Below, piece after piece: positions 23,389 through 31,930 of a stretch of 64,000 nt of DNA (the first letter of the stretch is position 1; each line of letters starts with the position of its first letter). The stretch is taken from the NCBI GenBank assembly GCA_902573425.1, contig CACGJO010000003.1, positions 1 through 64,000 of the forward strand, given 5' to 3'. A model generated the notes under the pieces. That model ran no database searches, had not been told where the DNA came from, and saw only the letters and a list, made by a program, of their open reading frames with translations. A program made the position numbers and the translations under genes. The DNA comes from an uncultured Pelagibacteraceae bacterium. Lineage in GTDB: Bacteria; Pseudomonadota; Alphaproteobacteria; Pelagibacterales; Pelagibacteraceae.

Positions 23389-24499
23389 TTTTAAATTTTA
23401 AGTGCATTGAGTCTATAAAACCTTTTATAGTTTTTAAAAACTCTGGTTCATTTACTAAAAAAGAGTCATGTCCTTTATCTGTTTTAATTTCTGCAAAGGA
23501 AACATCAGCTCCTGCCGCATTAAGGGCTATTACAGTCTCCTTATTTTCTTTAGTTGTGTAAAGCCAGTCTGATGAGAATGATATTACTAGAAATTTGGTT
23601 TTTTGATTTTTAAATGCTTCTGTCAATCCACCTTTAAATTGTTTTGAAAGGTCAAAATAATCCATTGCTCTTGTAATATACAAGATAGAATTAGCATCAA
23701 ATCTCTCTACAAAAGCAAATCCTTGGTGTCTCAAATAACTTTCTACTTGGAAATCTGCATTAAAACTAAAGTCATAATCCCCTCTTTCTTGAAGTTTTCT
23801 ACCAAATTTTTCTTGCATTCCTTTTTCTGACAAATAACTAATGTGGCCAACCATTCTTGCTACAGCTAAACCATTTTTTGGTTGAATATTTTTTTTTATA
23901 TATTTTCCTTTGTCCCACACTGGATCAGCCATTACAGCTTGTCTTGCTAATTCATTTAGAGCGATATTTTGAGCGCTATGACTAGTACTACATGCAATTG
24001 GCATTGCAGAAAAAGTTCTGTTCGGAAAAGTTGCACAAAATTGTAAAGATTGCATACCTCCCATCGATCCTCCCGTTACACATAAAAGTTTTTTTATACC
24101 CAGATATTCTAAAAGAGTTTCTTGAGACCTAACAATATCTCTGATTGTAATAACTGGAAAATTTAAACCATATGGCTCATTAGTTTTTTTGTCTATTTCT
24201 TTAGGCCCCCATGAACCCATGCAGCCTCCAATTACATTTGCACAAATCACAAAATATTTATTTGTATCTATTGCTTTGCCTGGTCCAACTGCTGTTGTCC
24301 ACCAGCCATCTTTTTTAGTTATTGGATTTAATCCGGTTACAAACTGATCACCAGTTAAAGCATGGAAAACTAAAATAGCATTATCTTTGTTTTCATTTAA
24401 TTTTCCGTAAGTTTCGTATGCTAAAGGAAAATCTTTGATTGTTTGCTTACAGTCTAGCAAAAGAGATTTAGATATATTTAGTTTTTTTATATTTGTCAT
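23372..24499 (-). CDS. metX: Homoserine O-acetyltransferase
   Basis: Alpha/beta-hydrolase-fold acyltransferase that activates homoserine for methionine synthesis. 375 aa. The nucleophile elbow is TGGSMGGMQSLQ; the N-terminal LVFHALTGDQFVTG and the C-terminal DKGHDSFLVNE, carrying the catalytic His, complete the triad context. Whether it uses acetyl- or succinyl-CoA cannot be read with certainty. The leader carries promoter, SAM-II riboswitch and terminator, so expression should fall when S-adenosylmethionine is abundant. Confidence 0.95.
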   Translation of the reverse strand: MTNIKKLNISKSLLLDCKQTIKDFPLAYETYGKLNENKDNAILVFHALTGDQFVTGLNPITKKDGWWTTAVGPGKAIDTNKYFVICANVIGGCMGSWGPKEIDKKTNEPYGLNFPVITIRDIVRSQETLLEYLGIKKLLCVTGGSMGGMQSLQFCATFPNRTFSAMPIACSTSHSAQNIALNELARQAVMADPVWDKGKYIKKNIQPKNGLAVARMVGHISYLSEKGMQEKFGRKLQERGDYDFSFNADFQVESYLRHQGFAFVERFDANSILYITRAMDYFDLSKQFKGGLTEAFKNQKTKFLVISFSSDWLYTTKENKETVIALNAAGADVSFAEIKTDKGHDSFLVNEPEFLKTIKGFIDSMHLKFKNEKRI

Positions 24500-24511
24500 T
24501 TTGTTTTCACT

Positions 24512-24536
24512 AAAAAAAAACCCAGCTAAACTGGGT
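24512..24536 (-). terminator. Intrinsic terminator in the metX leader
   Basis: On the minus strand, ACCCAG-TTTAG-CTGGGT is followed by an unbroken T run, only 13 nt before the metX ATG. The left arm (CCCAGTTTAGCT) is complementary at 11 of 12 positions to the 3' end of the SAM-II aptamer (AGCTAAACAGGG), giving a mutually exclusive antiterminator. Confidence 0.8.
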
Positions 24537-24544
24537 AAAAAAAT

Positions 24545-24597
24545 CCCTGTTTAGCTGCATTTACTCAGCGCTCGCAATTTGGTTAAATCAGCGCTAG
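24545..24597 (-). ncRNA. SAM-II riboswitch upstream of metX
   Basis: The minus-strand sequence contains the conserved SAM-II elements in order: P1 5' strand AGCGCT, then GATTTAACC, TTGC, P1 3' strand AGCGCT, then AAATGCAGCTAAACAGGG, which forms the pseudoknot strand. SAM-II aptamers are known in front of metA/metX-type genes in alphaproteobacteria. The predicted transcription start coincides with the aptamer's 5' end. Identified by memory of the consensus, not by a covariance search. Confidence 0.88.
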
Positions 24598-24602
24598 GCG
24601 AA

Positions 24603-24631
24603 TGTATACTAAATCGCCACAAACATGTCAA
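24603..24631 (-). promoter_or_regulatory. Sigma-70 promoter for metX-metW-gloB
   Basis: The minus strand reads TTGACA (24631-24626), a 17-bp spacer, then TATACA (24608-24603): a perfect -35, optimal spacing and a 5/6 match at -10. The predicted start, about 7 nt downstream, falls at the first bases of the SAM-II aptamer. Confidence 0.75.
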
Positions 24632-24699
24632 TTTATTCAAATATTTTGATTTACGTTATACAAATTAAGTTGCTTTTAATATAAGACATCTAAAATATT

Positions 24700-25782
24700 A
24701 TGAAATTACCCAAGCCAAGAAAAATCATAGCTGAGAAGTATGTTGCTGGTCTTAGTTTATTTAAAAGCAGAAGAAGCCCTATAAAGCTTTCAGCAAATGA
24801 GTCAGCTTTAGGACCAAGTCCAAAGGCTGTAAAATCATATAACTCTATAGGCAAAGGATTTGTTAGATACCCGGACTCAGATGGAACCTTTTTCAGAAAA
24901 GTTCTTGCAAAAAAATTTAATCTTAAAAAAGAGAGAATCATACTCGGGTCTGGATCTGATCAAATTTTTGAATTAGTTTGTAAACTTTTTTTAAACAAAG
25001 GTGACGAGGTAATTGTTCCAGAATACAGTTTTATAATTTACAGAATATATAGCAGAATGTTTGGGGCTAAAGTGAGGTATGCGAAAGAAGAAAATTTTAA
25101 AGCTTCAGTCGACTCGATTTTAAATTGTGTAAACAAAAAAACTAAAATTGTTTTTTTAGCTAATCCTAATAATCCAACTGGAACATACATAGACAAATTT
25201 GAAATTATTAAATTAAGAAAAAAGTTAAGGAGTGATATTTTGTTGGTCTTAGACGATGCTTACTACGAATATATTTATGATCCTAATTATTCATCAGGAA
25301 TAGATTTATTCTCTAAATCCGAAAACGTAATAGTGACAAGAACTTTCTCCAAAATCTACGGTTTAGCGGGTTTAAGAATAGGTTGGGGCTATGGTTCAAA
25401 AAATATAATTAAGAAGCTTTATGAAATTAAACCACCATTTAATGTCAGCAGACCTGCTCTTTTTGCAGCCACACAAGCTGTGCAAGATAGCAGATGGTTA
25501 AAAAAGGCAATCGATCACAATACTTTTTGGGCGGAAAAAATATTTGAAGTCGCTGATCAAATAGGAATTACAACAAATAAAACAAATGTAAATTTTTTTC
25601 TTTTTAATTTTAATTACGTAAAATTAAACTCATCTCAAGTATTTAATAAATTAGCGAATTCAGGAATTTTAGTAAGACAAATGGATGTTTATAATATTAA
25701 AAATTCTTTAAGAGTTACGATAGGAAACAGTTACGAAAATAAAAAATTAATTTTAACTTTAAAAAAAATCTTCAATGTTTGA
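24700..25782 (+). CDS. hisC: Histidinol-phosphate / aromatic aminotransferase
   Basis: PLP-dependent class I/II aminotransferase of the HisC group, 360 aa. It has KLSANESALGPSPKAV near the N-terminus, VFLANPNNPTGTYI, VLDDAYYEYIYDPNY, and the PLP lysine in TRTFSKIYGLAGLRIGWGYG (about residue 219). It transfers an amino group to imidazole acetol phosphate in histidine synthesis; pairing with tyrA suggests it may also serve phenylpyruvate and hydroxyphenylpyruvate, as known for HisC in some bacteria. It overlaps tyrA by 8 nt. Confidence 0.9.
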   Translation: MKLPKPRKIIAEKYVAGLSLFKSRRSPIKLSANESALGPSPKAVKSYNSIGKGFVRYPDSDGTFFRKVLAKKFNLKKERIILGSGSDQIFELVCKLFLNKGDEVIVPEYSFIIYRIYSRMFGAKVRYAKEENFKASVDSILNCVNKKTKIVFLANPNNPTGTYIDKFEIIKLRKKLRSDILLVLDDAYYEYIYDPNYSSGIDLFSKSENVIVTRTFSKIYGLAGLRIGWGYGSKNIIKKLYEIKPPFNVSRPALFAATQAVQDSRWLKKAIDHNTFWAEKIFEVADQIGITTNKTNVNFFLFNFNYVKLNSSQVFNKLANSGILVRQMDVYNIKNSLRVTIGNSYENKKLILTLKKIFNV

Positions 25783-26659
25783 TCAAATAACAATTATTGG
25801 TTGTGGTTTAATAGGCTCATCAATATTTAAAGCCTTGAAGAAAAAAAGTTCAATAAAAAAAATAATTACATTCGATAATAATAAATCCGTCATGGAAGTC
25901 ATAAAAAAAAATAATTTATCTGACGAAATGGTTTCAAGTCCAGTAGACGCTGTAAAAAATTCTGATTTAGTTTTAATATCTACCCCATCAAGCAGCTTTA
26001 GTTTAGTGATGAATGAAATTAAGGGAAGTCTAAAAAATGGATCAATTTTAACTGATACGTTCTCTGTTAAAAAAGGACCGAAGCCAAAATTGGATGATAT
26101 AAATTGGATACCATCACACCCAGTTGCCGGAACTGAAAAAAGCGGACCCACAGCAGGTCAAGAAAATTTATTTGAAAACAGGTGGACAATAATAACCCCT
26201 GGTACAAATGTAAAAGAGTCAGATATTAAAAAAGTTTCACTTTTTTGGGAGACAATGGGCAGCAGAGTAAAAATAATGTCCCCTGAGGAACACGATAAAA
26301 TTTTGTCTATAACAAGTCATTTACCTCATGTAGTAGCATATAATATTGTAAAAACTGTTATGGGCTTCGATGAAAAAATACAAAACGATATTATTAGATA
26401 TAGTGCTGGAGGTTTAAGGGATTTTACAAGAATAGCATCATCAGACCCAACAATGTGGAGAGATATATTTATCGATAATAGTGATTTAATAATTCAAGCT
26501 ATAGATAAGTTCAGCAAGAATTTAGATGAATTTAAAAAAGTAATTACTGATAAAGATAGTAAAAAACTTTTAGAAATTTTTAATAAATCTAAAGAATTGA
26601 GAAAATCAATAATTAAAGCTGGCCAAGAAACTGACAAACCAGATTTTGGAAGAAAATAG
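25775..26659 (+). CDS. tyrA: Prephenate/arogenate (cyclohexadienyl) dehydrogenase
   Basis: NAD(P)-dependent oxidative decarboxylation step of tyrosine biosynthesis. 294 aa, single-domain form without a fused chorismate mutase. It has an N-terminal Rossmann motif IIGCGLIGSSIFKAL, then TDTFSVK, SHPVAGTEKSGP with the conserved histidine, and SHLPHVVAYNIV, followed by GGLRDFTRIASSDPTMWRDI. It overlaps hisC by 8 nt. Its stop abuts the stop of the convergent plsC-like gene with no spacer. Substrate choice cannot be settled from sequence. Confidence 0.92.
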   Translation: MFDQITIIGCGLIGSSIFKALKKKSSIKKIITFDNNKSVMEVIKKNNLSDEMVSSPVDAVKNSDLVLISTPSSSFSLVMNEIKGSLKNGSILTDTFSVKKGPKPKLDDINWIPSHPVAGTEKSGPTAGQENLFENRWTIITPGTNVKESDIKKVSLFWETMGSRVKIMSPEEHDKILSITSHLPHVVAYNIVKTVMGFDEKIQNDIIRYSAGGLRDFTRIASSDPTMWRDIFIDNSDLIIQAIDKFSKNLDEFKKVITDKDSKKLLEIFNKSKELRKSIIKAGQETDKPDFGRK

Positions 26660-27367
26660 TTAATCTATAGAGTCAATTTCATTATATATATCTGTCTCAA
26701 GTTTATTTATAAATTTTTCCCTCTCTAAACCAGAATTTATAGGATTGAGAAAAGATATTATAATCTTGCCTGGATATTTATTAAATTTATTTTTTGGCCA
26801 AACCTTGCCTGAGTTTAAGGCTACCGGAATACATGGCAATTTTATCTTATTATATATTCTTCCAACTCCTTTTTTAAACGGAGGGCGTTCTTTATAAGGA
26901 ACTCTTGTGCCTTGCGGAAAAATTAATAATGGCCTTTTACTTTTATTTGTTCTATCTAAAATTTTATCAAAAAAACTTAAATTTTCTTTTGTTGTTGTAT
27001 CCCTCACAATATCTATTGCCCCGATTTTTTTTAAACACCATCCAAACAAAGGTATTCTCATTAACTCTTTTTTTAATATAAAAATTGGACCCGGTAAAAC
27101 AGTTTGTAAAGCAAAAGTTTCAAACATTGATTGATGCGCTGAAGCAATAAAATACTTTTCACGTTTACTAAGGTTTTCAAGGCCCCTGAATTCAATAGTA
27201 ACACTGAGAAAAACTTTGACTAAAAATACTATATAATCTGAAAGAATTTTTGCAGCACAAATCATATACTTATCTCTCATTGCTAAAAGCGGTAATGCAA
27301 TCACGCATGCACTTGCTATTCCAAAGTATAAGAAAATATTAAAAAAAAATGACCTTAAAAATATCAT
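26660..27367 (-). CDS. 1-acyl-sn-glycerol-3-phosphate acyltransferase-like protein
   Basis: PlsC-family acyltransferase of membrane phospholipid synthesis, 235 aa. The acyltransferase motif I is AHQSMFETF, i.e. H-x4-E where the classical family has H-x4-D; the E form is common in alpha- and betaproteobacterial homologues. Motif III is FPQGTRVPYK. The N-terminal hydrophobic region suggests membrane association. It lies 3 nt downstream of lysA on the same strand. It could be the main PlsC or a paralogue acting on another lysolipid. Confidence 0.85.
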   Translation of the reverse strand: MIFLRSFFFNIFLYFGIASACVIALPLLAMRDKYMICAAKILSDYIVFLVKVFLSVTIEFRGLENLSKREKYFIASAHQSMFETFALQTVLPGPIFILKKELMRIPLFGWCLKKIGAIDIVRDTTTKENLSFFDKILDRTNKSKRPLLIFPQGTRVPYKERPPFKKGVGRIYNKIKLPCIPVALNSGKVWPKNKFNKYPGKIIISFLNPINSGLEREKFINKLETDIYNEIDSID

Positions 27368-27370
27368 TTA

Positions 27371-28591
27371 TTAAATGATCTCAGAAATTTTTTGTCTTTT
27401 TCTGATTACTTTTATCTGACCTTTTTTAATAATAATTTCAGCTGCTAAAGGTCGGGTATTATAATTGGAAGAAAGCGTAGATCCATAAGCACCAACGTTT
27501 GTAATTGCAACCAAACTTCCTTCATTTATAGATGTAAAGTTATTGTATTTGAGAAAAGTATCTGAGCTCTCACAAATCGGTCCAACAAATTCAACATTTC
27601 CATTTATTCTTTTTTTTGATTTCAGAACTGGAATAATTTCATGTTTTGCATTATATAACGCAGGTCTCATAAAGTCATTCATACCCGCATCAATTATAAT
27701 AAAATATTTTTTTCCACTTTTTTTGACAAAAACAACTTTTGATATTAGTGTTCCTGTATTTCCTATTATAAATCTTCCAGGTTCGAAAATAATTTTACAG
27801 TTGAGTTTATTTTTAAATGTTTCAACTAATTTAGCATAATTTTTTATATCAATTATTTTATCCTTTTTACTATATGGAATTCCAAATCCACCACCTAGAT
27901 CTACAAATTCAAAACTTATTCCGCTTGATTTAATAGTTTTTAATAAAAAATCCAAAGTTTTTTTATAGGGACCTATTGAAGTTATTTGACTTCCAATGTG
28001 AACACTAATTGCTTTAATTTTTATATTTTTATATTTTTTTGAGTTTTTACAAAATTTTAAAAAATCAGATTTAATAAGACCAAATTTACTATCTAATTTA
28101 CCAGTCGTAATTTTAGACATAGTTTTTGCATCCACGCCAGGATTTATTCTGATACCAATATTAGTAATACAATTAAGTTTTTTTGACAATTTGTTAATCA
28201 ATATTGCCTCGCTCTCAGACTCAATATTTATTAACAAAACTTTTTTCTTAATTGCATATAAAAGTTCGTTTTCAGTTTTTCCCACACCAGAAAAAACAAT
28301 TCTGTTTGGTTTAATTTTAGCTTTTAATGCTTTCATTAGCTCACCTTTTGAAACCACATCAGCACCTGATCCTAATTTACCAAGTTCAGATATTATAAAT
28401 ACATTAGAGTTTGATTTAACCGAAAAACATACTAGGGGATCTACTTTTTTAAAGTAATTAGAAAAATTGTTAAAATTATTTCTAATTTTTTCATATGAGT
28501 AAAGATAAAAAGGCGTGGGATTTTCTCTTACAACTTTTTTTACAGATGTATTATTTATTAATAGGTTTTGGCTTTTATAATTTAAACTCAT
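27371..28591 (-). CDS. lysA: Diaminopimelate decarboxylase
   Basis: Final step of lysine biosynthesis: PLP-dependent decarboxylation of meso-diaminopimelate. 406 aa, normal length. It is a fold-III decarboxylase with the PLP lysine in CFSVKSNSN (about residue 58), HIGSQ, VDLGGGFGIPY, FEPGRFIIGN and GPICESSDTF, then NVGAYG near the C-terminus. The ATG overlaps the stop of the lptM-like gene (ATGA). The argH-lptM-lysA order is conserved in proteobacteria. Confidence 0.96.
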   Translation of the reverse strand: MSLNYKSQNLLINNTSVKKVVRENPTPFYLYSYEKIRNNFNNFSNYFKKVDPLVCFSVKSNSNVFIISELGKLGSGADVVSKGELMKALKAKIKPNRIVFSGVGKTENELLYAIKKKVLLINIESESEAILINKLSKKLNCITNIGIRINPGVDAKTMSKITTGKLDSKFGLIKSDFLKFCKNSKKYKNIKIKAISVHIGSQITSIGPYKKTLDFLLKTIKSSGISFEFVDLGGGFGIPYSKKDKIIDIKNYAKLVETFKNKLNCKIIFEPGRFIIGNTGTLISKVVFVKKSGKKYFIIIDAGMNDFMRPALYNAKHEIIPVLKSKKRINGNVEFVGPICESSDTFLKYNNFTSINEGSLVAITNVGAYGSTLSSNYNTRPLAAEIIIKKGQIKVIRKRQKISEII

Positions 28592-28710
28592 ATTTTTAAA
28601 TTTAATATGTTATTTTGTTCTATTCTCATTCCCTGGTATTCCGGATTACCCTTTTTTCCACAACCTTGTAGGAAAAAGAATATTAATAATGTCAAAACTA
28701 TTTTACGCAT
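28588..28710 (-). CDS. lptM: LptM-like small lipoprotein (40 aa; not in ORF track)
   Basis: Read directly from the minus strand: MRKIVLTLLIFFFLQGC then GKKGNPEYQ, 40 aa. It is a short lipoprotein signal sequence with lipobox LQGC (acylated Cys at residue 17) followed by the GKKG segment typical of LptM/YifL-type lipoproteins, which in enterobacteria assist oxidative maturation of the LptDE translocon. Its ATG overlaps the argH TAA (TAATG) and its TGA overlaps the lysA ATG (ATGA), so it is translationally embedded between them, exactly where this lipoprotein lies in many proteobacteria. The function is taken from the family. Confidence 0.88.
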   Translation of the reverse strand: MRKIVLTLLIFFFLQGCGKKGNPEYQGMRIEQNNILNLKI

Positions 28711-30098
28711 TAATTCAAATAAGATTTATACTTCTTAATCATTTTTTTTATATTTTTTGTTGATGTTCCGCCATATGAAGTTTTTGAATTCATTGAATTT
28801 ACAACATCAAATATTTTTGGAATATTTATTTCTGTATTTTTAATAAATTTATTTATCTCTTTCGTAGAAAGTTGATCCAATCTTATTTTTTTTCTCTCAG
28901 CATAATTTACTAACTTTGATGAAATGACATAACCTTTTCTAAAAGGCAGATTTTTTTTCTGAGCCAAGTAGTCAGCAAAATCTGTTGCAGTTGTATATCC
29001 TTTCTGCGCCATATTTCTCATATTATTTTTTTTAGTATTTAAGTTATCAATGAGCTCGATTGACATCGACAAACTATCTTTTAACGTATCAAAACTATCA
29101 AAAACTAACTCTTTATCGTCTTGTAAGTCTTTATAATAAGAAATTGGTAGACCCTTCATGATTGTAAGCATAGAATTTAAGTTTCCATAATTTATTGCTG
29201 TTCTTCCTCTTATTAATTCTGCAGGGTCTGGATTCTTCTTTTGTGGCATTATTGATGAACCTGTTAGAACTTTGTCTGTGAATTCTATGAAACTAAATGC
29301 TTCTGAATTAAATATTATAAAATCTTCAGCTAATCTAGATAAATGCATTGCACAAGTAGCGGATGCAGACAAAAAATCTATTGCAAAATCTCTATCAGAA
29401 ACTGAGTCAATAGAATTACCAGTAGGTTTTCTGAAACCAAGTTTTTTAGCAGTATAATTTCTGTCAATATTGAATGAGGTTCCAGCTAAAGCTGCAGATC
29501 CCAAAGGACATTCATCAATTAAACTTATATTATTTTTAAATCTTTTTTTGTCCCTATAAAGCATTTCAATATAAGCGAGCAGATAATGAGCAAAAGAAAT
29601 TGGTTGTGCATTCTTTAAATGGGTGAACCCAGGCATAACAGTATCAATATTTCTAGATGCTTTTTTTAAAAGAGATTTAATCAATAAATTAATGGTTTCA
29701 TTTATATCTAATGAAGCCTTTTTAACCCATATTTTAAAATCTGTTACAACTTGATCATTTCTAGATCTCGCTGTATGCAAATAACCTGCAGAGTCACCAA
29801 TAATTTGAAAAAGTCTCTTCTCAATATTTTGATGAATATCCTCAAACTTCTCCTTGAATTTAAACTTATTTTTATCGATTTCAGTTTTAATTTTTTTTAA
29901 TCCTTTGATTATTTTAATCCCATCGTTTCTTGGAATTATTTTTTTCTTTATTAGCATTTGCGTATGAACAATCGATGCCTGAATATCCTCATTATAAAGT
30001 CTTTTATCAATATTTATTGAAGCACCAATTCTTTGAAAATTTTTAGAATTAGTTTTTCCAAATCTATTTGACCAAACAGTCTTATTTTTATTTCTCAT
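28710..30098 (-). CDS. argH: Argininosuccinate lyase
   Basis: Last step of arginine biosynthesis: argininosuccinate to arginine plus fumarate. 462 aa, typical length. The superfamily signature is GSSIMPQKKNPDPAELIRG; also HTARSRNDQVVTDFK, GFTHLKNAQPISFAHYL, and DFAIDFLSASATCAMHLSRLAEDF. It is the first gene of argH-lptM-lysA-plsC and is divergent from the TlpA-like gene with only 24 bp between the start codons, so its promoter must overlap that gene. Confidence 0.97.
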   Translation of the reverse strand: MRNKNKTVWSNRFGKTNSKNFQRIGASINIDKRLYNEDIQASIVHTQMLIKKKIIPRNDGIKIIKGLKKIKTEIDKNKFKFKEKFEDIHQNIEKRLFQIIGDSAGYLHTARSRNDQVVTDFKIWVKKASLDINETINLLIKSLLKKASRNIDTVMPGFTHLKNAQPISFAHYLLAYIEMLYRDKKRFKNNISLIDECPLGSAALAGTSFNIDRNYTAKKLGFRKPTGNSIDSVSDRDFAIDFLSASATCAMHLSRLAEDFIIFNSEAFSFIEFTDKVLTGSSIMPQKKNPDPAELIRGRTAINYGNLNSMLTIMKGLPISYYKDLQDDKELVFDSFDTLKDSLSMSIELIDNLNTKKNNMRNMAQKGYTTATDFADYLAQKKNLPFRKGYVISSKLVNYAERKKIRLDQLSTKEINKFIKNTEINIPKIFDVVNSMNSKTSYGGTSTKNIKKMIKKYKSYLN

Positions 30099-30122
30099 TT
30101 TGTATGTTAAACCTATTCAAAT

Positions 30123-30638
30123 ATGAATATTTTAAAGTTTTTAATATTATTAGTTTTTTTCAAATTCAATTTTTCAATTGCAGCTGAACCATTACCATTC
30201 AATAATATAGTTCTTCATAAAAATCCATTACAAGTTTCTCAAGTAAAATTTAAGGATTTTTACCTTAAAGATATCGAAGTTAATAAAAATGATGGCAAGA
30301 TTAAGGTATTAAATTTCTGGGCAACTTGGTGTGATCCTTGCAGAAAAGAAATGCCCTCATTAGATAATTTTAGTAATTTAAATAAAGATATCCTCATTTA
30401 TCCGGTTAATTTGGAAAAACCCAATAAAGACAAAACTAGAAAATTTTATCAAGATTTGAATTTAAAAAATCTTAAAATTTATTTTGATCCAGAATTTGAG
30501 TTAACTAAACAATTTAAGCTCAGAGGGGTTCCTACAACCATTTTATTAAATAAAGAAGGAAATGAATTTGCTAGAATTATTGGAGATATTAATTTTGAGG
30601 ACAAAAAATTTATAGAATGGATTAATAATTTCATATAG
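30123..30638 (+). CDS. TlpA-like thiol:disulfide interchange protein
   Basis: Thioredoxin-fold protein, 171 aa, probably periplasmic and membrane-anchored or secreted: residues 1-21 form a signal sequence (FLILLVFFKFNFSIAA). The redox motif is NFWATWCDPCRKEMP (CDPC), and the cis-proline loop is RGVPTTILLNKEG. TlpA proteins reduce periplasmic thiols in cytochrome or oxidase assembly; in alphaproteobacteria a tlpA gene is commonly divergent from argH, as here. The exact partner cannot be inferred. Confidence 0.88.
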   Translation: MNILKFLILLVFFKFNFSIAAEPLPFNNIVLHKNPLQVSQVKFKDFYLKDIEVNKNDGKIKVLNFWATWCDPCRKEMPSLDNFSNLNKDILIYPVNLEKPNKDKTRKFYQDLNLKNLKIYFDPEFELTKQFKLRGVPTTILLNKEGNEFARIIGDINFEDKKFIEWINNFI

Positions 30639-30649
30639 GTCTACAGGTA

Positions 30650-31294
30650 ATGAAATATTCTTTAAATACAAAAATTATTAATTCAATCGAGTCACCCGAA
30701 AGCGCTATTATTCTGTGTCATGGTTATGGAGGTGACGGTAACGATATTTCTATTGTCGCAAATTATTGGAAAAATTTTTTACCCAAAACTATATTTCTAT
30801 GTCCAGATGCACCTGAAATATGTAAAGTTAATCCCTCCGGGTTTCAATGGTTTGACTTAATGGACCAAACACCTGAAGAAACTCTTGCAAAATCACTGGT
30901 GGCAGAAAATAAATTAAACAAATTCATAAATGAAGTAATTCAACAAAATAAAATTAATATAAATAAAATAGCTTTAGTTGGATTTAGTCAAGGTTGCATG
31001 ATTTCATTACAAACATCACTTAAAAGAAAAGATAAGATTAGTTGTGTGATTGGTTATTCTGGAAAAATTATTAATCAAGAACATTTAGACAAAAATATAG
31101 CTTCAAAACCAGAAATTTATTTGATGCATGGTGATATTGATCAGGTTGTACCGTTAGATAATTTTTTAGCATCCAAAGAATTTTTTATTAATAAAAATAT
31201 TAAAATAAATACAAAAATTTTTCAAAATTGTGAACATCGTATACCCACAGAAGGCTTGAGCATTGGCTTGGAATTTTTAAAAAAAAATTTATAA
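30650..31294 (+). CDS. Alpha/beta-hydrolase, phospholipase/carboxylesterase family
   Basis: 214 aa. It belongs to the YpfH/carboxylesterase family: N-terminal SAIILCHGYGGDGNDI (oxyanion region), the nucleophile motif GFSQGCMISLQ (about residue 115), an acid in HGDIDQVVPL and the catalytic histidine in NCEHRIPTEG. The substrate is unknown; relatives hydrolyse short-chain esters or lysophospholipids. Starts 11 nt after the TlpA-like gene, so they are probably co-transcribed. No signal peptide, hence cytoplasmic. Confidence 0.85.
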   Translation: MKYSLNTKIINSIESPESAIILCHGYGGDGNDISIVANYWKNFLPKTIFLCPDAPEICKVNPSGFQWFDLMDQTPEETLAKSLVAENKLNKFINEVIQQNKININKIALVGFSQGCMISLQTSLKRKDKISCVIGYSGKIINQEHLDKNIASKPEIYLMHGDIDQVVPLDNFLASKEFFINKNIKINTKIFQNCEHRIPTEGLSIGLEFLKKNL

Positions 31295-31360
31295 TATAAT
31301 TTGATAAAGTGTAACAAATTTATACCTTGATAATTTCTTTTCCATAAGTTAGCATTAATA

Positions 31361-31930
31361 ATGATAATTAGTTCAAGTGAAAAAATTCCATTGGAAAAAT
31401 GTCCAGCTCTGGTTTTAAATGCTGATTTCAGACCATTAAGTTATTATCCACTTTCATTGTGGTGTTGGCAGGATGCGGTTAAATCTGTTTTTTTAAATAG
31501 AGTGAGTATTGTATCAAGATATAAAAGGAAAGTCAGGAGCCCATCATTTGAAATGGAATTGCCAAGTGTAATCGCGTTAAAAAGTTTTATAAAACCATCT
31601 GAAAATCCAAATTTTACACGCTTCAATGTTTTTCTTAGAGATAAATTTACGTGTCAGTATTGTGGTGATAAAAAAGATCTCACCTTTGACCATTTGCTCC
31701 CAAAATCCAAAGGAGGAAAAACTGACTGGCAGAATGTTGTTACCGCTTGTTCTACTTGTAATGTTAAAAAAGGTGGGAAACTTTATAGCAAATGTGATTT
31801 AAGGTTAAAAAGAAAACCATTTATCCCAACTGTTGACGATCTTCATAAAAATGGAAGAAATTTTCCTCCAAATTTTTTACATGAAAGTTGGATGGACTAT
31901 TTATATTGGGATATTGAGTTAGAACCTTAA
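31361..31930 (+). CDS. HNH endonuclease domain protein
   Basis: 189 aa. The central-to-C-terminal HNH domain contains CQYCGDKKDLTFDHLLPKSKGG and TDWQNVVTACSTCNVKKG, with two CxxC pairs coordinating zinc. The N-terminal half has conserved segments (LVLNADFRPLSYYPLSLWCWQDAVK) typical of chromosomal proteobacterial HNH proteins that are widely conserved and not linked to mobile elements. The function is unknown; a restriction or intron role is not indicated by context. It ends exactly where convergent coq7 ends. Confidence 0.85.
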   Translation: MIISSSEKIPLEKCPALVLNADFRPLSYYPLSLWCWQDAVKSVFLNRVSIVSRYKRKVRSPSFEMELPSVIALKSFIKPSENPNFTRFNVFLRDKFTCQYCGDKKDLTFDHLLPKSKGGKTDWQNVVTACSTCNVKKGGKLYSKCDLRLKRKPFIPTVDDLHKNGRNFPPNFLHESWMDYLYWDIELEP

